From contig NZ_QPLJ01000010.1 in NCBI RefSeq assembly GCF_003340555.1, positions 1-64,000 of the forward strand: DNA of 64,000 nucleotides, read 5' to 3'. The notes below the pieces were generated by a model. The model searched no databases. It was not told where the DNA came from and was given only the letters and a program-made list of their open reading frames with translations. This document shows positions 9,003 through 17,993 of the stretch, piece after piece; the stretch's first letter is position 1, and the number at the start of each line of letters is the position of its first letter. The translations under genes were made by a program, and so were the position numbers. This stretch comes from Jannaschia formosa. GTDB taxonomy: Bacteria; Pseudomonadota; Alphaproteobacteria; Rhodobacterales; Rhodobacteraceae.

Positions 9003-10232
9003 ATGATCCTTCGCTCCCTTGCCGCCCTGCTCTGCACCGCCGCGCCGGTGCTGGCCGAGACCCATGCCGCCGCCGAGGCGCTGACCTACGGCACGCGCCC
9101 CGCCTTCCTCGTTTCGAAGATGGAGGAGGGCGAGCTCAAGTCGAAGCTGCAGTCCTGCCTCGCCCAGGCGCCCGCCCGAACGAAGTTCTCGATCGGCCAT
9201 CGCGGCGCGCCGCTGATGTATCCCGAGCATACGGTCGAGGCGAACGTCGCCGCCGCGCAGATGGGCGCGGGCATCCTCGAATGCGACGTGACCTTCACCG
9301 AAGATCATGAGCTGGTCTGCCGCCACGCCCAGAACGACCTGCACACGACGACGAACATCCTGACGACCGACTTGGCCGAGACCTGCGTCACCCCATTTAC
9401 GCCGGCCTCGGGCGACACGAACGCCACCGCCGAATGCCGCACCTCGGAGCTCACGCTGGCCGAGTTCCGGACGCTGTCGCCCAAGATGGACGCCGCCGAC
9501 GCCTCGGCCACGACGCCCGAGGAATACCAGGGCGGCACCGCCGACTGGCGGACCGACCTCTACGCGGACGGGGCGACGCTGATGACCCATGCCGAGTCAA
9601 TCGCGCTGTTCGACGCGCTGGGCGCCGACTTCACCCCCGAGCTGAAGAGCCCCTCGGTCGAGATGCCCCATGACGGCTTCAGCCAAGAGGACTATGCCCA
9701 GAAGCTGATCGACGAGTACAAGGCCGCCGGAATCGACCCGAGCCGCGTCTGGGCGCAGAGCTTCGACCTCTCCGACGTGCTCTACTGGATCGAGAACGAG
9801 CCCGAATTCGGCGCGCAAGCCGTCTATCTCGACGACCGCTACGAGGCGTGGGACGAGGACGAGGGCGAGATCGACCCGATGGACGCCTCGACCTTCGAAC
9901 CGACGATGCAGGAACTTGCCGACATGGGCGTGAACTACATCGCGCCGCCCCTGTGGATGCTGGTCACGGTGCAGGACGGCGAGATCGTTCCCTCGGTCTA
10001 TGCCGAGGAAGCCAGGGCCGCGGGTCTCGGCCTCATCACCTGGACGCTGGAACGTTCCGGCCCGCTGGCGAATGGCGGCGGCTGGTACTTCCAGTCGGTC
10101 GAGGAGGTGACGGATAACGACGGCGACTATTTCGAGCTGCTCGACGCGCTGGCGCAGGACGTGGGCGTCGTAGGCGTCTTCTCGGATTGGCCCGCCACGA
10201 CGACCTTCTACGCGAACTGCATGGGCCTCTGA
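9003..10232 (+). CDS. Exported glycerophosphodiester phosphodiesterase
   Basis: 409 residues with a signal peptide at 1-18 (cleavage after PVLA). The GDPD TIM-barrel shows the catalytic set: H66 in IGHRGAP (65-70), E93 and D95 in LECDVTF, and H108 in CRHAQND. A further acidic/lysine block, ELKSPSVEM, lies near 215. Family enzymes hydrolyse glycerophosphodiesters to glycerol-3-phosphate and an alcohol, for phosphate or carbon scavenging. The signal peptide and several cysteines (52, 94, 107, 134, 147) suit a periplasmic GlpQ-type enzyme. An insertion between the second His and the lysine block lengthens it beyond the usual 330-360 residues. AGGAG precedes ATG 9003 by about 8 bases. Confidence 0.92.
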   Translation: MILRSLAALLCTAAPVLAETHAAAEALTYGTRPAFLVSKMEEGELKSKLQSCLAQAPARTKFSIGHRGAPLMYPEHTVEANVAAAQMGAGILECDVTFTEDHELVCRHAQNDLHTTTNILTTDLAETCVTPFTPASGDTNATAECRTSELTLAEFRTLSPKMDAADASATTPEEYQGGTADWRTDLYADGATLMTHAESIALFDALGADFTPELKSPSVEMPHDGFSQEDYAQKLIDEYKAAGIDPSRVWAQSFDLSDVLYWIENEPEFGAQAVYLDDRYEAWDEDEGEIDPMDASTFEPTMQELADMGVNYIAPPLWMLVTVQDGEIVPSVYAEEARAAGLGLITWTLERSGPLANGGGWYFQSVEEVTDNDGDYFELLDALAQDVGVVGVFSDWPATTTFYANCMGL

Positions 10233-10255
10233 GGCCCCGGAGCTTCGTCCTTCGC

Positions 10256-10277
10256 AGGCGGCCCCCCGGGGCCGCCT
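10256..10277 (+). terminator. Terminator of the glycerophosphodiesterase gene
   Basis: AGGCGGCCCC (10256-10265) pairs with GGGGCCGCCT (10268-10277) around a CC core, followed by GTTCCGTTT. It starts 24 bases after the stop codon. Confidence 0.7.
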
Positions 10278-10442
10278 GTTCCGTTTCGGGGCGCCGCTCG
10301 GCCGGTCGCAGGGGCTCGGACCGGCCTCGGAGACGGCCCCGCCCGCGGCTCCGCAGGGGCGGAGCGGGTCGATCCCGTCGCGCGGCCGGCCTGCGACCTC
10401 GGGAACATTTCACTCGCCCGGCAGATGCCCTAGGTCCGCGTC

Positions 10443-11615
10443 ATGGACACCGATATTCTCATCTCCGGCGCAGGCCCTGCGGGGCTCGCCGCGGCCTGCG
10501 CGCTGGGCGCCGAGGGCCATCGCGTCACGCTGGTCGATCCGGCGCCGCCGGTCACGGGCGAGGACGCGCCCGGCGCCGACCTGCGCACCACCGCCCTGCT
10601 GCAACCGGCCCGCAGCCTGCTGGAGCGGGCAGGCGCCTGGGACGGCCTGGCCGGCCACGGCACACGGCTCGACGTCATGCGCATCGTCGACGCCTCGACC
10701 GGCGCCGTCGCCTCGCGCGACTTCGCCGCCGGCGATATCGGGCAGGAGAGCTTCGGCTGGAATTTCCCCAACTGGCTGCTGCGGCGCGAACTGCTCGCCC
10801 GCGTCGAGGCGCTGCCCAATGTCCAGACGCGGTTCGGCCTCGGCGTCTCCGGCCTCTTCACCCGCTCGACCGGCGCCCGGGTCACGCTGTCGGACGGCGC
10901 CCGGCTCACCGCGGCGCTGGTCCTGGCCTGCGACGGGCGGGACAGCCCGCTCCGCGAGTTGGCCGGGATCGGCGCGCGGACGGTCCGCTACGGCCAGACC
11001 GCCCTGGTCTTCGCGGTGGCGCACGAGGTCCCGCACGACCACGTCTCCACCGAGATCCACCGGAGCGGCGGCCCCTTCACCCTGGTCCCCCTGCCCGACC
11101 GCGACGGCGCCCATCGCTCCGCCGTCGTCTGGATGGACGAGGACGCGGAGCAGGCCCGGCGCCTCGCGCTGGACGAGGACGCCTTCGCCGCAGAGTCCAA
11201 TGCCCGCTCCGCCGGGGTCATGGGCCCGCTGCGGGTCGTGAGCCCCCGCGCCGGCTGGCCGATCCTGAGCCGCCTCGCCGACCGGCTGACCGCCCCGCGC
11301 CTGGCGCTCGCGGCCGAGGCCGCCCACGCGATGCCGCCGATCGGCGCGCAGGGGCTGAACACCTCGCTCAAGGACATCGCCGCGCTGCGCGACCTGGCGG
11401 AACGGCACCCCCTCGGCGGGCCCGAGATGCTGGCCGCCTACCAGCGCCGCCGCTGGCCCGACATGGCGGCGCGGATGGCGGGCATCGACCTGCTCAACCG
11501 CACCTCCATCGCTGGCGGAGCGCCGGTGCAGGCCCTGCGCTCGGCAGGGATCCGTACCATCCACGACATCGCGCCGGTCCGGCGCACGCTGATGCGGATG
11601 GGGTTGGGAAGCTGA
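10443..11615 (+). CDS. UbiH/UbiF/COQ6-family FAD-dependent hydroxylase
   Basis: 390 residues. This class A flavoprotein monooxygenase family hydroxylates the ubiquinone ring using O2 and NAD(P)H at the membrane. It shows the dinucleotide motif GAGPAGLAAACALG (9-22), the DG motif in LACDGRDSPLRELAG near 160, and the C-terminal FAD block EAAHAMPPIGAQGLNTSLKD near 290. In that block the canonical G-D before AAH reads A-E; I recall alphaproteobacterial UbiL-type enzymes often having E there, so this need not mean loss of function. Which ring position it modifies cannot be told. No other ubi genes are adjacent. Confidence 0.88.
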   Translation: MDTDILISGAGPAGLAAACALGAEGHRVTLVDPAPPVTGEDAPGADLRTTALLQPARSLLERAGAWDGLAGHGTRLDVMRIVDASTGAVASRDFAAGDIGQESFGWNFPNWLLRRELLARVEALPNVQTRFGLGVSGLFTRSTGARVTLSDGARLTAALVLACDGRDSPLRELAGIGARTVRYGQTALVFAVAHEVPHDHVSTEIHRSGGPFTLVPLPDRDGAHRSAVVWMDEDAEQARRLALDEDAFAAESNARSAGVMGPLRVVSPRAGWPILSRLADRLTAPRLALAAEAAHAMPPIGAQGLNTSLKDIAALRDLAERHPLGGPEMLAAYQRRRWPDMAARMAGIDLLNRTSIAGGAPVQALRSAGIRTIHDIAPVRRTLMRMGLGS

Positions 11616-11622
11616 TGTCGCG

Positions 11623-11646
11623 GGATCGCGGCGCCCGCCGCGATCC
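11623..11646. terminator. Bidirectional hairpin between convergent genes
   Basis: GGATCGCGGCG (11623-11633) pairs perfectly over 11 bp with CGCCGCGATCC (11636-11646). It sits between the UbiH-family stop (11615) and the aminotransferase stop (11665), so it can serve both strands. There is no T-run on either side. Confidence 0.5.
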
Positions 11647-11664
11647 GCCCCGGACGAAGGCGCG

Positions 11665-12795
11665 TCAGGCGGGGAAGACCCGATCCACGACCCGCCCCAG
11701 CCGCGCCACCGTGCCGTCCACGTCCTTCAGCTTGTCGAGCCCGAAAAGCCCGATCCGGAAGGTCGCGAAATCCGCCGGCTCGTCGCATTGCAGCGGCACG
11801 CCCGCCGCGATCTGCATGCCATGGGCGGCGAAGGCCTTGCCGGTCTTCACCTCTTCCGACGGCGCATAGCTGACGACGACGCCGGGCGCCTCGAAGCCTT
11901 CGGCGGCGACCGACCGCACCCCCTTCCCGGCCAGCATGGCGCGGACGCGGGTCCCGAGCTCCCACTGCGCTTCCTTCAGGCGCGCGAAGCCGTACTCTCT
12001 CGTCTCCAGCAGGGTATCGCGGAAGGCGCGCAGCGCATCGGTCGGCATCGTCGCGTGGTAGGCATGGCCGCCCGCGAGATAGGCATCCATGATCGCCGAC
12101 CACTTGCCCAGGTCGATCGCGAAGCTGTCCGACTTCGTCTCGGCCAGCCGCGCGCGCCCCCGCTCCGACAGCATCACGAGGCCCGCGCAGGGCGAGGCGC
12201 TCCAGCCCTTCTGCGGGGCGGAGATCAGGACGTCGACGCCGGTGGCCTTCATGTCGACCCAGACGCAGCCCGAGGCGATGCAGTCCAGCACCATCAACGC
12301 GCCGACCTCATGCGCGGCCTCGGCCAGGGCGGCGACATAGGCGTCGGGCAGGATGACGCCCGCCGACGTCTCGACATGCGGGGCGAAGACGATGTCGGGC
12401 CTCGTCTCGCGGATGCGCGCCGTGACCTCGTCGATGGGCGCAGGCGCGAAGGGCGACCGGGTGTCGTTGCCCGCCTGACGCGCCTTCAGCACCTCCACGC
12501 CGCCGGTGAAGGCGCCCGCCTCCATGATCTGCGACCAGCGATAGCTGAACCAGCCGTTGCGCACGACCAGCGCCCTGGCGCTCTGCCCGAACTGACGGGC
12601 GACGGCCTCCATCCCGAAGGTTCCCCCGCCTGGAACGATCACCGCGTGATCGGCGCCGTAGACCTCGCAGAGCCCGGCATGCAGGTCGCGCATCACCTGC
12701 TGGAACGCCTGGCTCATGGAGTTGAGCGAGCGGTCGGTGAAGACGACCGAGAATTCCTCGAGCCCCTGCGGGTCCACATTGTCGAGCAACGCCAT
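11665..12795 (-). CDS. Class V aminotransferase, alanine/serine--glyoxylate aminotransferase type
   Basis: 376 residues. A PLP-dependent fold-type I enzyme of class V. The PLP lysine is K196 in SAPQKGWSASP, with D171 in MVLDCIAS binding the pyridine nitrogen, VPGGGTFGMEA near 54-64, and HVETSAGVILP (140-150). This pattern belongs to the alanine-glyoxylate / serine-glyoxylate / serine-pyruvate group, which moves the amino group of Ala or Ser to glyoxylate. An in-frame TTG exists at 12801, but GAGGAGG directly abuts it; ATG 12795 has ideal 6-base spacing and is chosen. The two Lrp/AsnC genes lie immediately upstream on the same strand, so amino-acid-responsive control is plausible. Confidence 0.88.
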   Translation of the reverse strand: MALLDNVDPQGLEEFSVVFTDRSLNSMSQAFQQVMRDLHAGLCEVYGADHAVIVPGGGTFGMEAVARQFGQSARALVVRNGWFSYRWSQIMEAGAFTGGVEVLKARQAGNDTRSPFAPAPIDEVTARIRETRPDIVFAPHVETSAGVILPDAYVAALAEAAHEVGALMVLDCIASGCVWVDMKATGVDVLISAPQKGWSASPCAGLVMLSERGRARLAETKSDSFAIDLGKWSAIMDAYLAGGHAYHATMPTDALRAFRDTLLETREYGFARLKEAQWELGTRVRAMLAGKGVRSVAAEGFEAPGVVVSYAPSEEVKTGKAFAAHGMQIAAGVPLQCDEPADFATFRIGLFGLDKLKDVDGTVARLGRVVDRVFPA

Positions 12796-12811
12796 GATCA
12801 ACCTCCTCGCT

Positions 12812-12839
12812 GTCGCCCGCGGACCATTTCACGGGCGAC
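12812..12839 (-). promoter_or_regulatory. Stem-loop in aminotransferase leader, next to its ribosome site
   Basis: GTCGCCCG (12812-12819) pairs perfectly with CGGGCGAC (12832-12839) around a 12-nt loop. On the minus strand it ends a few bases before GAGGAGG of the aminotransferase. It could be an operator or a structure affecting translation. Confidence 0.35.
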
Positions 12840-12921
12840 GGCGCGCGGCAAAGCCTATCTGGGCGCGGCGCGGCCGGATCGGGTGCGGCACGGTTTCCGA
12901 TGCGCGACGGCGCGTCCCGGC

Positions 12922-13368
12922 TCAGAGAGGCCCGGGTCGCCGCTCCTCGGACAGGAGGACATTGGCCTCGACCTCGCCGACCCCGGGCAATCCCATGATC
13001 CGGCGCCGCAACACCCGTTCGAAATCGGCGAGGTCCCGGGCCACGACGCGCAGCCGGTAGTCGTAGCGGCCCAGGACATGCTCGACGCGGCGCACCTCGG
13101 GGATGGCGCTGACCGCGCGCTCGAACCCCTCGAGATCGACGCGGCCCCGCGTGGCGAGCTTCACCCCGAGGAACACCGTCACCCCGAAGCCCAGCCGCTC
13201 CAGGTCCAGCGACAGCTCCCGGCCGGCGAGGATGCCGGCCTTGCGCAGCCGGTCCAGCCGCCGCCAGGCCGCCGCCTGGCTGAGCCCCACCGCACGCCCC
13301 ACCGCGCCCGCCGAGAGCGAGGCGTTCGCCTGCACCACCTTCAGGATCGCCCGGTCGAGATCGTCCAT
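12922..13368 (-). CDS. Lrp/AsnC-family transcriptional regulator (distal of a tandem pair)
   Basis: 148 residues. The N-terminal winged helix-turn-helix covers about 1-60 (DDLDRAILKVVQANASLS, then GRAVGLSQAAAWRRLDRL), followed by the RAM/AsnC effector domain about 65-140 (VEHVLGRYDYRLRVVARDL). The domain typically binds amino acids and assembles octamers. The frame continues upstream to 13392, but ATG 13368 follows GGAAGGGGGCAGG and gives the standard MDDLDRAIL start. It lies 103 bp downstream of a second Lrp gene, with a repeat/hairpin element between them. Ligand unknown; the neighbouring ilvC and glyoxylate aminotransferase make an amino acid likely. Confidence 0.92.
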   Translation of the reverse strand: MDDLDRAILKVVQANASLSAGAVGRAVGLSQAAAWRRLDRLRKAGILAGRELSLDLERLGFGVTVFLGVKLATRGRVDLEGFERAVSAIPEVRRVEHVLGRYDYRLRVVARDLADFERVLRRRIMGLPGVGEVEANVLLSEERRPGPL

Positions 13369-13386
13369 CCTGCCCCCTTCCTGTGG

Positions 13387-13460
13387 CCGCAAATACTCCG
13401 GAGAGCGCGAGAGGCAGAGCCTCTCTCAGGCGCGTGCGGGGCTCGATGCCCCGCGCGCGC
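13387..13460. repeat. Intergenic repeat with double hairpin (copy 1)
   Basis: The head CCGCAAATACTCCGG (13387-13401) is followed by hairpin GAGAGGC/GCCTCTC (13409-13425) and a 13-bp hairpin (13430-13460, core GCGGGGC/GCCCCGC). The head matches 13 of 15 bases with the element at 28359, in the same orientation on this strand. It probably also terminates transcription between the two lrp genes. Confidence 0.55.
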
Positions 13461-13471
13461 CTTCCTCCCCC

Positions 13472-15076
<1,605 letters not shown>

Positions 15077-15096
15077 GCCGGACGCGCATCGACAAG

Positions 15097-15126
15097 CGGC
15101 CTCCCGGACCGGTGTCTGGGGGGCCG
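15097..15126 (+). terminator. Terminator of ilvC
   Basis: CGGCCTCCC (15097-15105) pairs with GGGGGGCCG (15118-15126, one G-T pair) and is followed by ATTTCGTCTT. It lies 20 bases after the ilvC stop. Confidence 0.65.
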
Positions 15127-15142
15127 ATTTCGTCTTGAAGGA

Positions 15143-15166
15143 ATCCCGGTTCGTATCGGCCGGGAT
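15143..15166. promoter_or_regulatory. Inverted repeat upstream of the S8 peptidase
   Basis: ATCCCGG (15143-15149) and CCGGGAT (15160-15166) form a perfect 7-bp inverted repeat with a 10-nt spacer, 80 bases before the peptidase start. It could be an operator or a second part of the ilvC terminator region. Confidence 0.3.
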
Positions 15167-15245
15167 GTGGTAGGATCGGGACGCGCCGCCCGGCATTTCG
15201 CGGCTCCGGCGTTCCGCTAGACATTCCTGTTGAAAGACATTTCCC

Positions 15246-16466
15246 ATGACCGACGTGCTTCTCGACGCGATGCGTCCGCAACCGACCGGGCGGATCCTGA
15301 CCACCTTCCATCCTGGCGCCGCCCTCTCGGACTGGAGCGCGGCGATGCGCAACGCCGCGGGGACCGGGCTGCGCAGCCTCGGCGCCGGGGACCTCCGCTC
15401 CGACTCGATCGCGCTCGAATCGCTGTCCGGCGAGGAGGGCCTGCTGCTCGAGGATATCGGCGTCGCGATCTGCTCGGGCGCGGACGAGGCGGCCGGGCTC
15501 TCGGCCCGGCTGCGCAACGAGGCGGCGGTCGAGGACGCGCGGCCCGAATTCTACATGTTCGACGTCTCGGCCCCCTGGGCCGACGACGCGCAGCGGACCT
15601 GGGGTGTCGCCGCCACCGGGGCGGAGGCCTCGCCCTTGACCGGCGCCGGGATCAGGCTCTGCGTGCTCGATACCGGGCTCGATTTCGGCCATCCCGATTT
15701 CGCCGGGCGCAACGTGACCTCGCGCAGCTTCGTCGAGAATTCTCCGGCGCAGGACGTGCAGGGCCACGGCACGCATTGCGCGGGGACGGCCGCGGGCCGG
15801 ACGGCGGCCGGGAACCTGCCGCGCTACGGCGTGGCGCCGAATGCCGATCTGGTGGTCGGCAAGGTGCTGAATGACAGCGGTTCGGGCCGCGAGGGCGATA
15901 TCCTCGTGGCGATGCTCTGGGCGGTGGTCACCGGCTGCGAGATCGTGTCGATGTCGCTCGGCCGCTCCGTCCGGCAGGGCGAGACCTTCTCGATCGAGTA
16001 CGAGCGTGCGGCGCGCTATGCGCTTCGGAACGGGACGCTGGTCATCGCTGCGGCGGGCAACGAAAGCCGCCGGGATCTGGGCTTCATCGCGCCGGTCGGC
16101 GCGCCGGCGAACTCTCCCTCGGTGATGGCGGTCGCGGCGCTCGACCCGTCGCTGGGCGTGGCGGAGTTCTCCTGCGGGGGCGTCAACGGGGACGGCGGCG
16201 CGGTCGATATCGCGGGCCCCGGCGTCGGGGTCTTCTCCAGCGTGCCCCGGCCGCGGCTCTACCGCACGCTGCAGGGCACCAGCATGGCGACGCCGCATGT
16301 CGCGGGGCTGGCCGCGCTCTGGGCGGAAAGCGACCCGGCCCTGCGGGGGCAGGCGCTCTGGGACAGGCTGGTCGCGGAGGCGCAGGATCTGGGCCTGCCC
16401 GCCCGCGACGTGGGCGCCGGTCTGGCGAAGGCGCCGGGCGCGGGCCGCGGCGCGGCAGTGGCCTAG
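15246..16466 (+). CDS. Subtilisin-like S8 serine peptidase without signal peptide
   Basis: 406 residues. The catalytic triad is complete: D142 in CVLDTGLDFGHPDF, H174 in GHGTHCAGTAAG, S346 in GTSMATPHVAGLAALWAE; the oxyanion Asn lies in IAAAGNES. Residues 1 to about 115 precede the catalytic domain. Within them RILTTFHPGAALSDWSAAM to VEDARPEFYMF looks like a divergent I9 (inhibitor/propeptide) fold. No signal peptide or membrane segment is visible, so the enzyme appears cytoplasmic or exported by an unknown route. A small gene 68 bp downstream encodes a free I9-like domain and is probably cotranscribed. The ribosome site before ATG 15246 is weak (GAAAG). Substrate unknown. Confidence 0.88.
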   Translation: MTDVLLDAMRPQPTGRILTTFHPGAALSDWSAAMRNAAGTGLRSLGAGDLRSDSIALESLSGEEGLLLEDIGVAICSGADEAAGLSARLRNEAAVEDARPEFYMFDVSAPWADDAQRTWGVAATGAEASPLTGAGIRLCVLDTGLDFGHPDFAGRNVTSRSFVENSPAQDVQGHGTHCAGTAAGRTAAGNLPRYGVAPNADLVVGKVLNDSGSGREGDILVAMLWAVVTGCEIVSMSLGRSVRQGETFSIEYERAARYALRNGTLVIAAAGNESRRDLGFIAPVGAPANSPSVMAVAALDPSLGVAEFSCGGVNGDGGAVDIAGPGVGVFSSVPRPRLYRTLQGTSMATPHVAGLAALWAESDPALRGQALWDRLVAEAQDLGLPARDVGAGLAKAPGAGRGAAVA

Positions 16467-16534
16467 ATCCGCACGCGTTCCTATCTTTCGGGGTGGCGGG
16501 ATCGGCCCGCCGCCCCACGGGTCAGGAGAAGCAG

Positions 16535-16777
16535 ATGTCGGATGTCGGAGTGAAGGTCGTCGTCGACGACGCGCATCTAGAGCGCCTGTCGGAGGTCGCC
16601 GACATGCTGACGGCCAGGGGCATGCGCATCGCCACGACGCTCGAGCCGCTCGGCGTGATCCTTGGCGAAGCGGAAGAGACCTCGCTCGGAAGTCTCGGCG
16701 AGGTCGAAGGCGTCCTTCGGGCGGAACGGGAGGGAACGGTGCGGCTGCCGCCGATGGACGACGACATTCCGCAATAA
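16535..16777 (+). CDS. Free-standing I9 (subtilisin propeptide/inhibitor)-like small protein
   Basis: 80 residues. Predicted order is beta-alpha-beta-beta-alpha-beta: VKVVVDD, HLERLSEVADMLTARG, MRIATTLEPL, GVILGEAEE, LGSLGEVEGVL, RAEREGTVRLPP. The V-x-G-V to V-x-R-A-E-R-E ending mirrors the I9 propeptide pattern (G-x-I-x-G, then V-x-V-E-P-D). I recall similar small proteins next to S8 peptidases, often carrying the misleading label ketohydroxyglutarate aldolase. The likely role is to inhibit, or assist folding of, the upstream S8 peptidase. The frame opens at 16493, but AGGAGA at 16524-16529 places the start at ATG 16535. Confidence 0.72.
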   Translation: MSDVGVKVVVDDAHLERLSEVADMLTARGMRIATTLEPLGVILGEAEETSLGSLGEVEGVLRAEREGTVRLPPMDDDIPQ

Positions 16778-16792
16778 CCCTCTCCGGCCGGC

Positions 16793-16963
16793 TCAGACGT
16801 CCGCGGGCTTGCCGTGGGGGTCGCCGTCGGCGGCGAGCGTCGATTTCGGCGCGTTCGGATCGTGCTTCCTGTTGATCGTCTTCTGCTGCGAGATGAGGGC
16901 GAAGATGATGCCCGCCAGCAGCGTGCCGAAGGCGAGGGCCGGGAGAAGGAATTCGGTGAGCAT
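16793..16963 (-). CDS. Small single-pass membrane protein, unknown function
   Basis: A 56-residue frame starting MLTEFLLPALAFGTLLAGI with an N-terminal membrane helix about 4-25, then a polar tail (SQQKTINRKHDPNAP to the C-terminal DPHGKPADV). CAGGAGA lies 6-12 bases before the ATG, a good ribosome site. It is convergent with the I9-like gene (15 bp apart) and divergent from the EamA gene. No family is recognised. Coding status is inferred from the ribosome site, the helix and the clean gene-sized gap it fills. Confidence 0.6.
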   Translation of the reverse strand: MLTEFLLPALAFGTLLAGIIFALISQQKTINRKHDPNAPKSTLAADGDPHGKPADV

Positions 16964-17049
16964 GGCAGTCTCCTGTTGCGAGTATGGAAGGGGAACGCCG
17001 GGACGAATTCCTTGTTCCTCTCACGCGCTGCGCGGGATAGTCGCGGGCC

Positions 17050-17961
17050 ATGGCACACACGACTGACACGCCGGTCTCGGCGCCCACGCCCGCGAACTGG
17101 GCCTCGATCCTCGCGCTCGGGCTGATCTGGGGCGGCACCTTCGCCATCGTCTCGGTCGCGCTGCGCGGCTACGGCCCGGTGACCGTGGCGGCGGCGCGCA
17201 CGGCCCTGGGCGCGCTGGCACTGCTGGCGCTGGTCGCCGCGACGGGACGGCCACGGCCGCGCTGGGACCCGGTGCTGGCGGGTTTCGTCCTGGCCCTGGG
17301 CGTGCTGACCGCGGCAGCGCCCTTCCTGCTGCTGGCCTGGGGGCAGCAGCACGTGCCCTCGGCCTTCGCGGGACTGTCGATGGCGGTTCTGCCGCTGTTC
17401 CTGCTGCCGCTCGCGCATCTCTTCGTGCCGGGGGACCGGCTGACGGCACGCAAGGCCGGCGGCTTCGCGATGGGGCTCGCCGGCGCGACGGTCCTGCTCG
17501 GCCCCGGCATCTTCGAGGCCGGGAGCGGCGATCTCGCGGCGCTGGGCCGGATCGCCTGCATCGGCGCGACGGTCTGCTATGCATTCGGGTCGATCCTGAC
17601 CCGACGCTGCCCCGAGATCGACGGCATGTGGCTCTCGGCCCTGTCTCTGGTGGTGGGCGCGATCCTGCTCGTGCCTGCGATGCTGCTGGCCGAGGGTCTG
17701 CCGGGCGCGGCCGATCCGGCCGTGATGGCGGCGATCGTCTTCCTCGGTCTCGTGCCTACCGGCTTCGCCGCGCTCCTGCGGGTGCAGGTGATCCGAAGCG
17801 CCGGGCCCAGCTTCATGACGCTGGTCAACTATCAGGTTCCGGTCTGGTCGATGGCCTTCGGCGCGCTGCTTCTGTCCGAGGTCCTGCCTGCGCGGTTCTA
17901 CCTCGCGCTCGCGCTGATCGCGGGGGGCCTCACCGTCAGCCAGTGGCGTCGCGGCCATTGA
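17050..17961 (+). CDS. EamA/RhaT-family (DMT) transporter
   Basis: 303 residues with about ten hydrophobic segments forming two EamA repeats (about 15-140 and 155-290). Landmarks are LGLIWGGTFAIVSVALRGYGPV in the first helix, the LAWGQQHVPSAFAGLSMAVLPLF region, and the second repeat motif FMTLVNYQVPVWSMAFGALLLSE near 255-275. Members of this inner-membrane family export or import small metabolites such as amino acids, purines or sugars; the substrate cannot be predicted. Only 32 bp separate it from trkH on the same strand, so the two may be cotranscribed. The start at ATG 17050 gives the normal N-terminus, though the ribosome site is not strong. Confidence 0.9.
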   Translation: MAHTTDTPVSAPTPANWASILALGLIWGGTFAIVSVALRGYGPVTVAAARTALGALALLALVAATGRPRPRWDPVLAGFVLALGVLTAAAPFLLLAWGQQHVPSAFAGLSMAVLPLFLLPLAHLFVPGDRLTARKAGGFAMGLAGATVLLGPGIFEAGSGDLAALGRIACIGATVCYAFGSILTRRCPEIDGMWLSALSLVVGAILLVPAMLLAEGLPGAADPAVMAAIVFLGLVPTGFAALLRVQVIRSAGPSFMTLVNYQVPVWSMAFGALLLSEVLPARFYLALALIAGGLTVSQWRRGH

Positions 17962-17993
17962 CAGGGCGGGTCCAGCGCCGGACACCCGGCATC

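Noticed and set aside
10443-11615. Inactive UbiH because the G-D of the second FAD motif reads A-E
   Set aside because: A Glu at this place is, as far as I recall, normal in alphaproteobacterial members; other motifs are intact.
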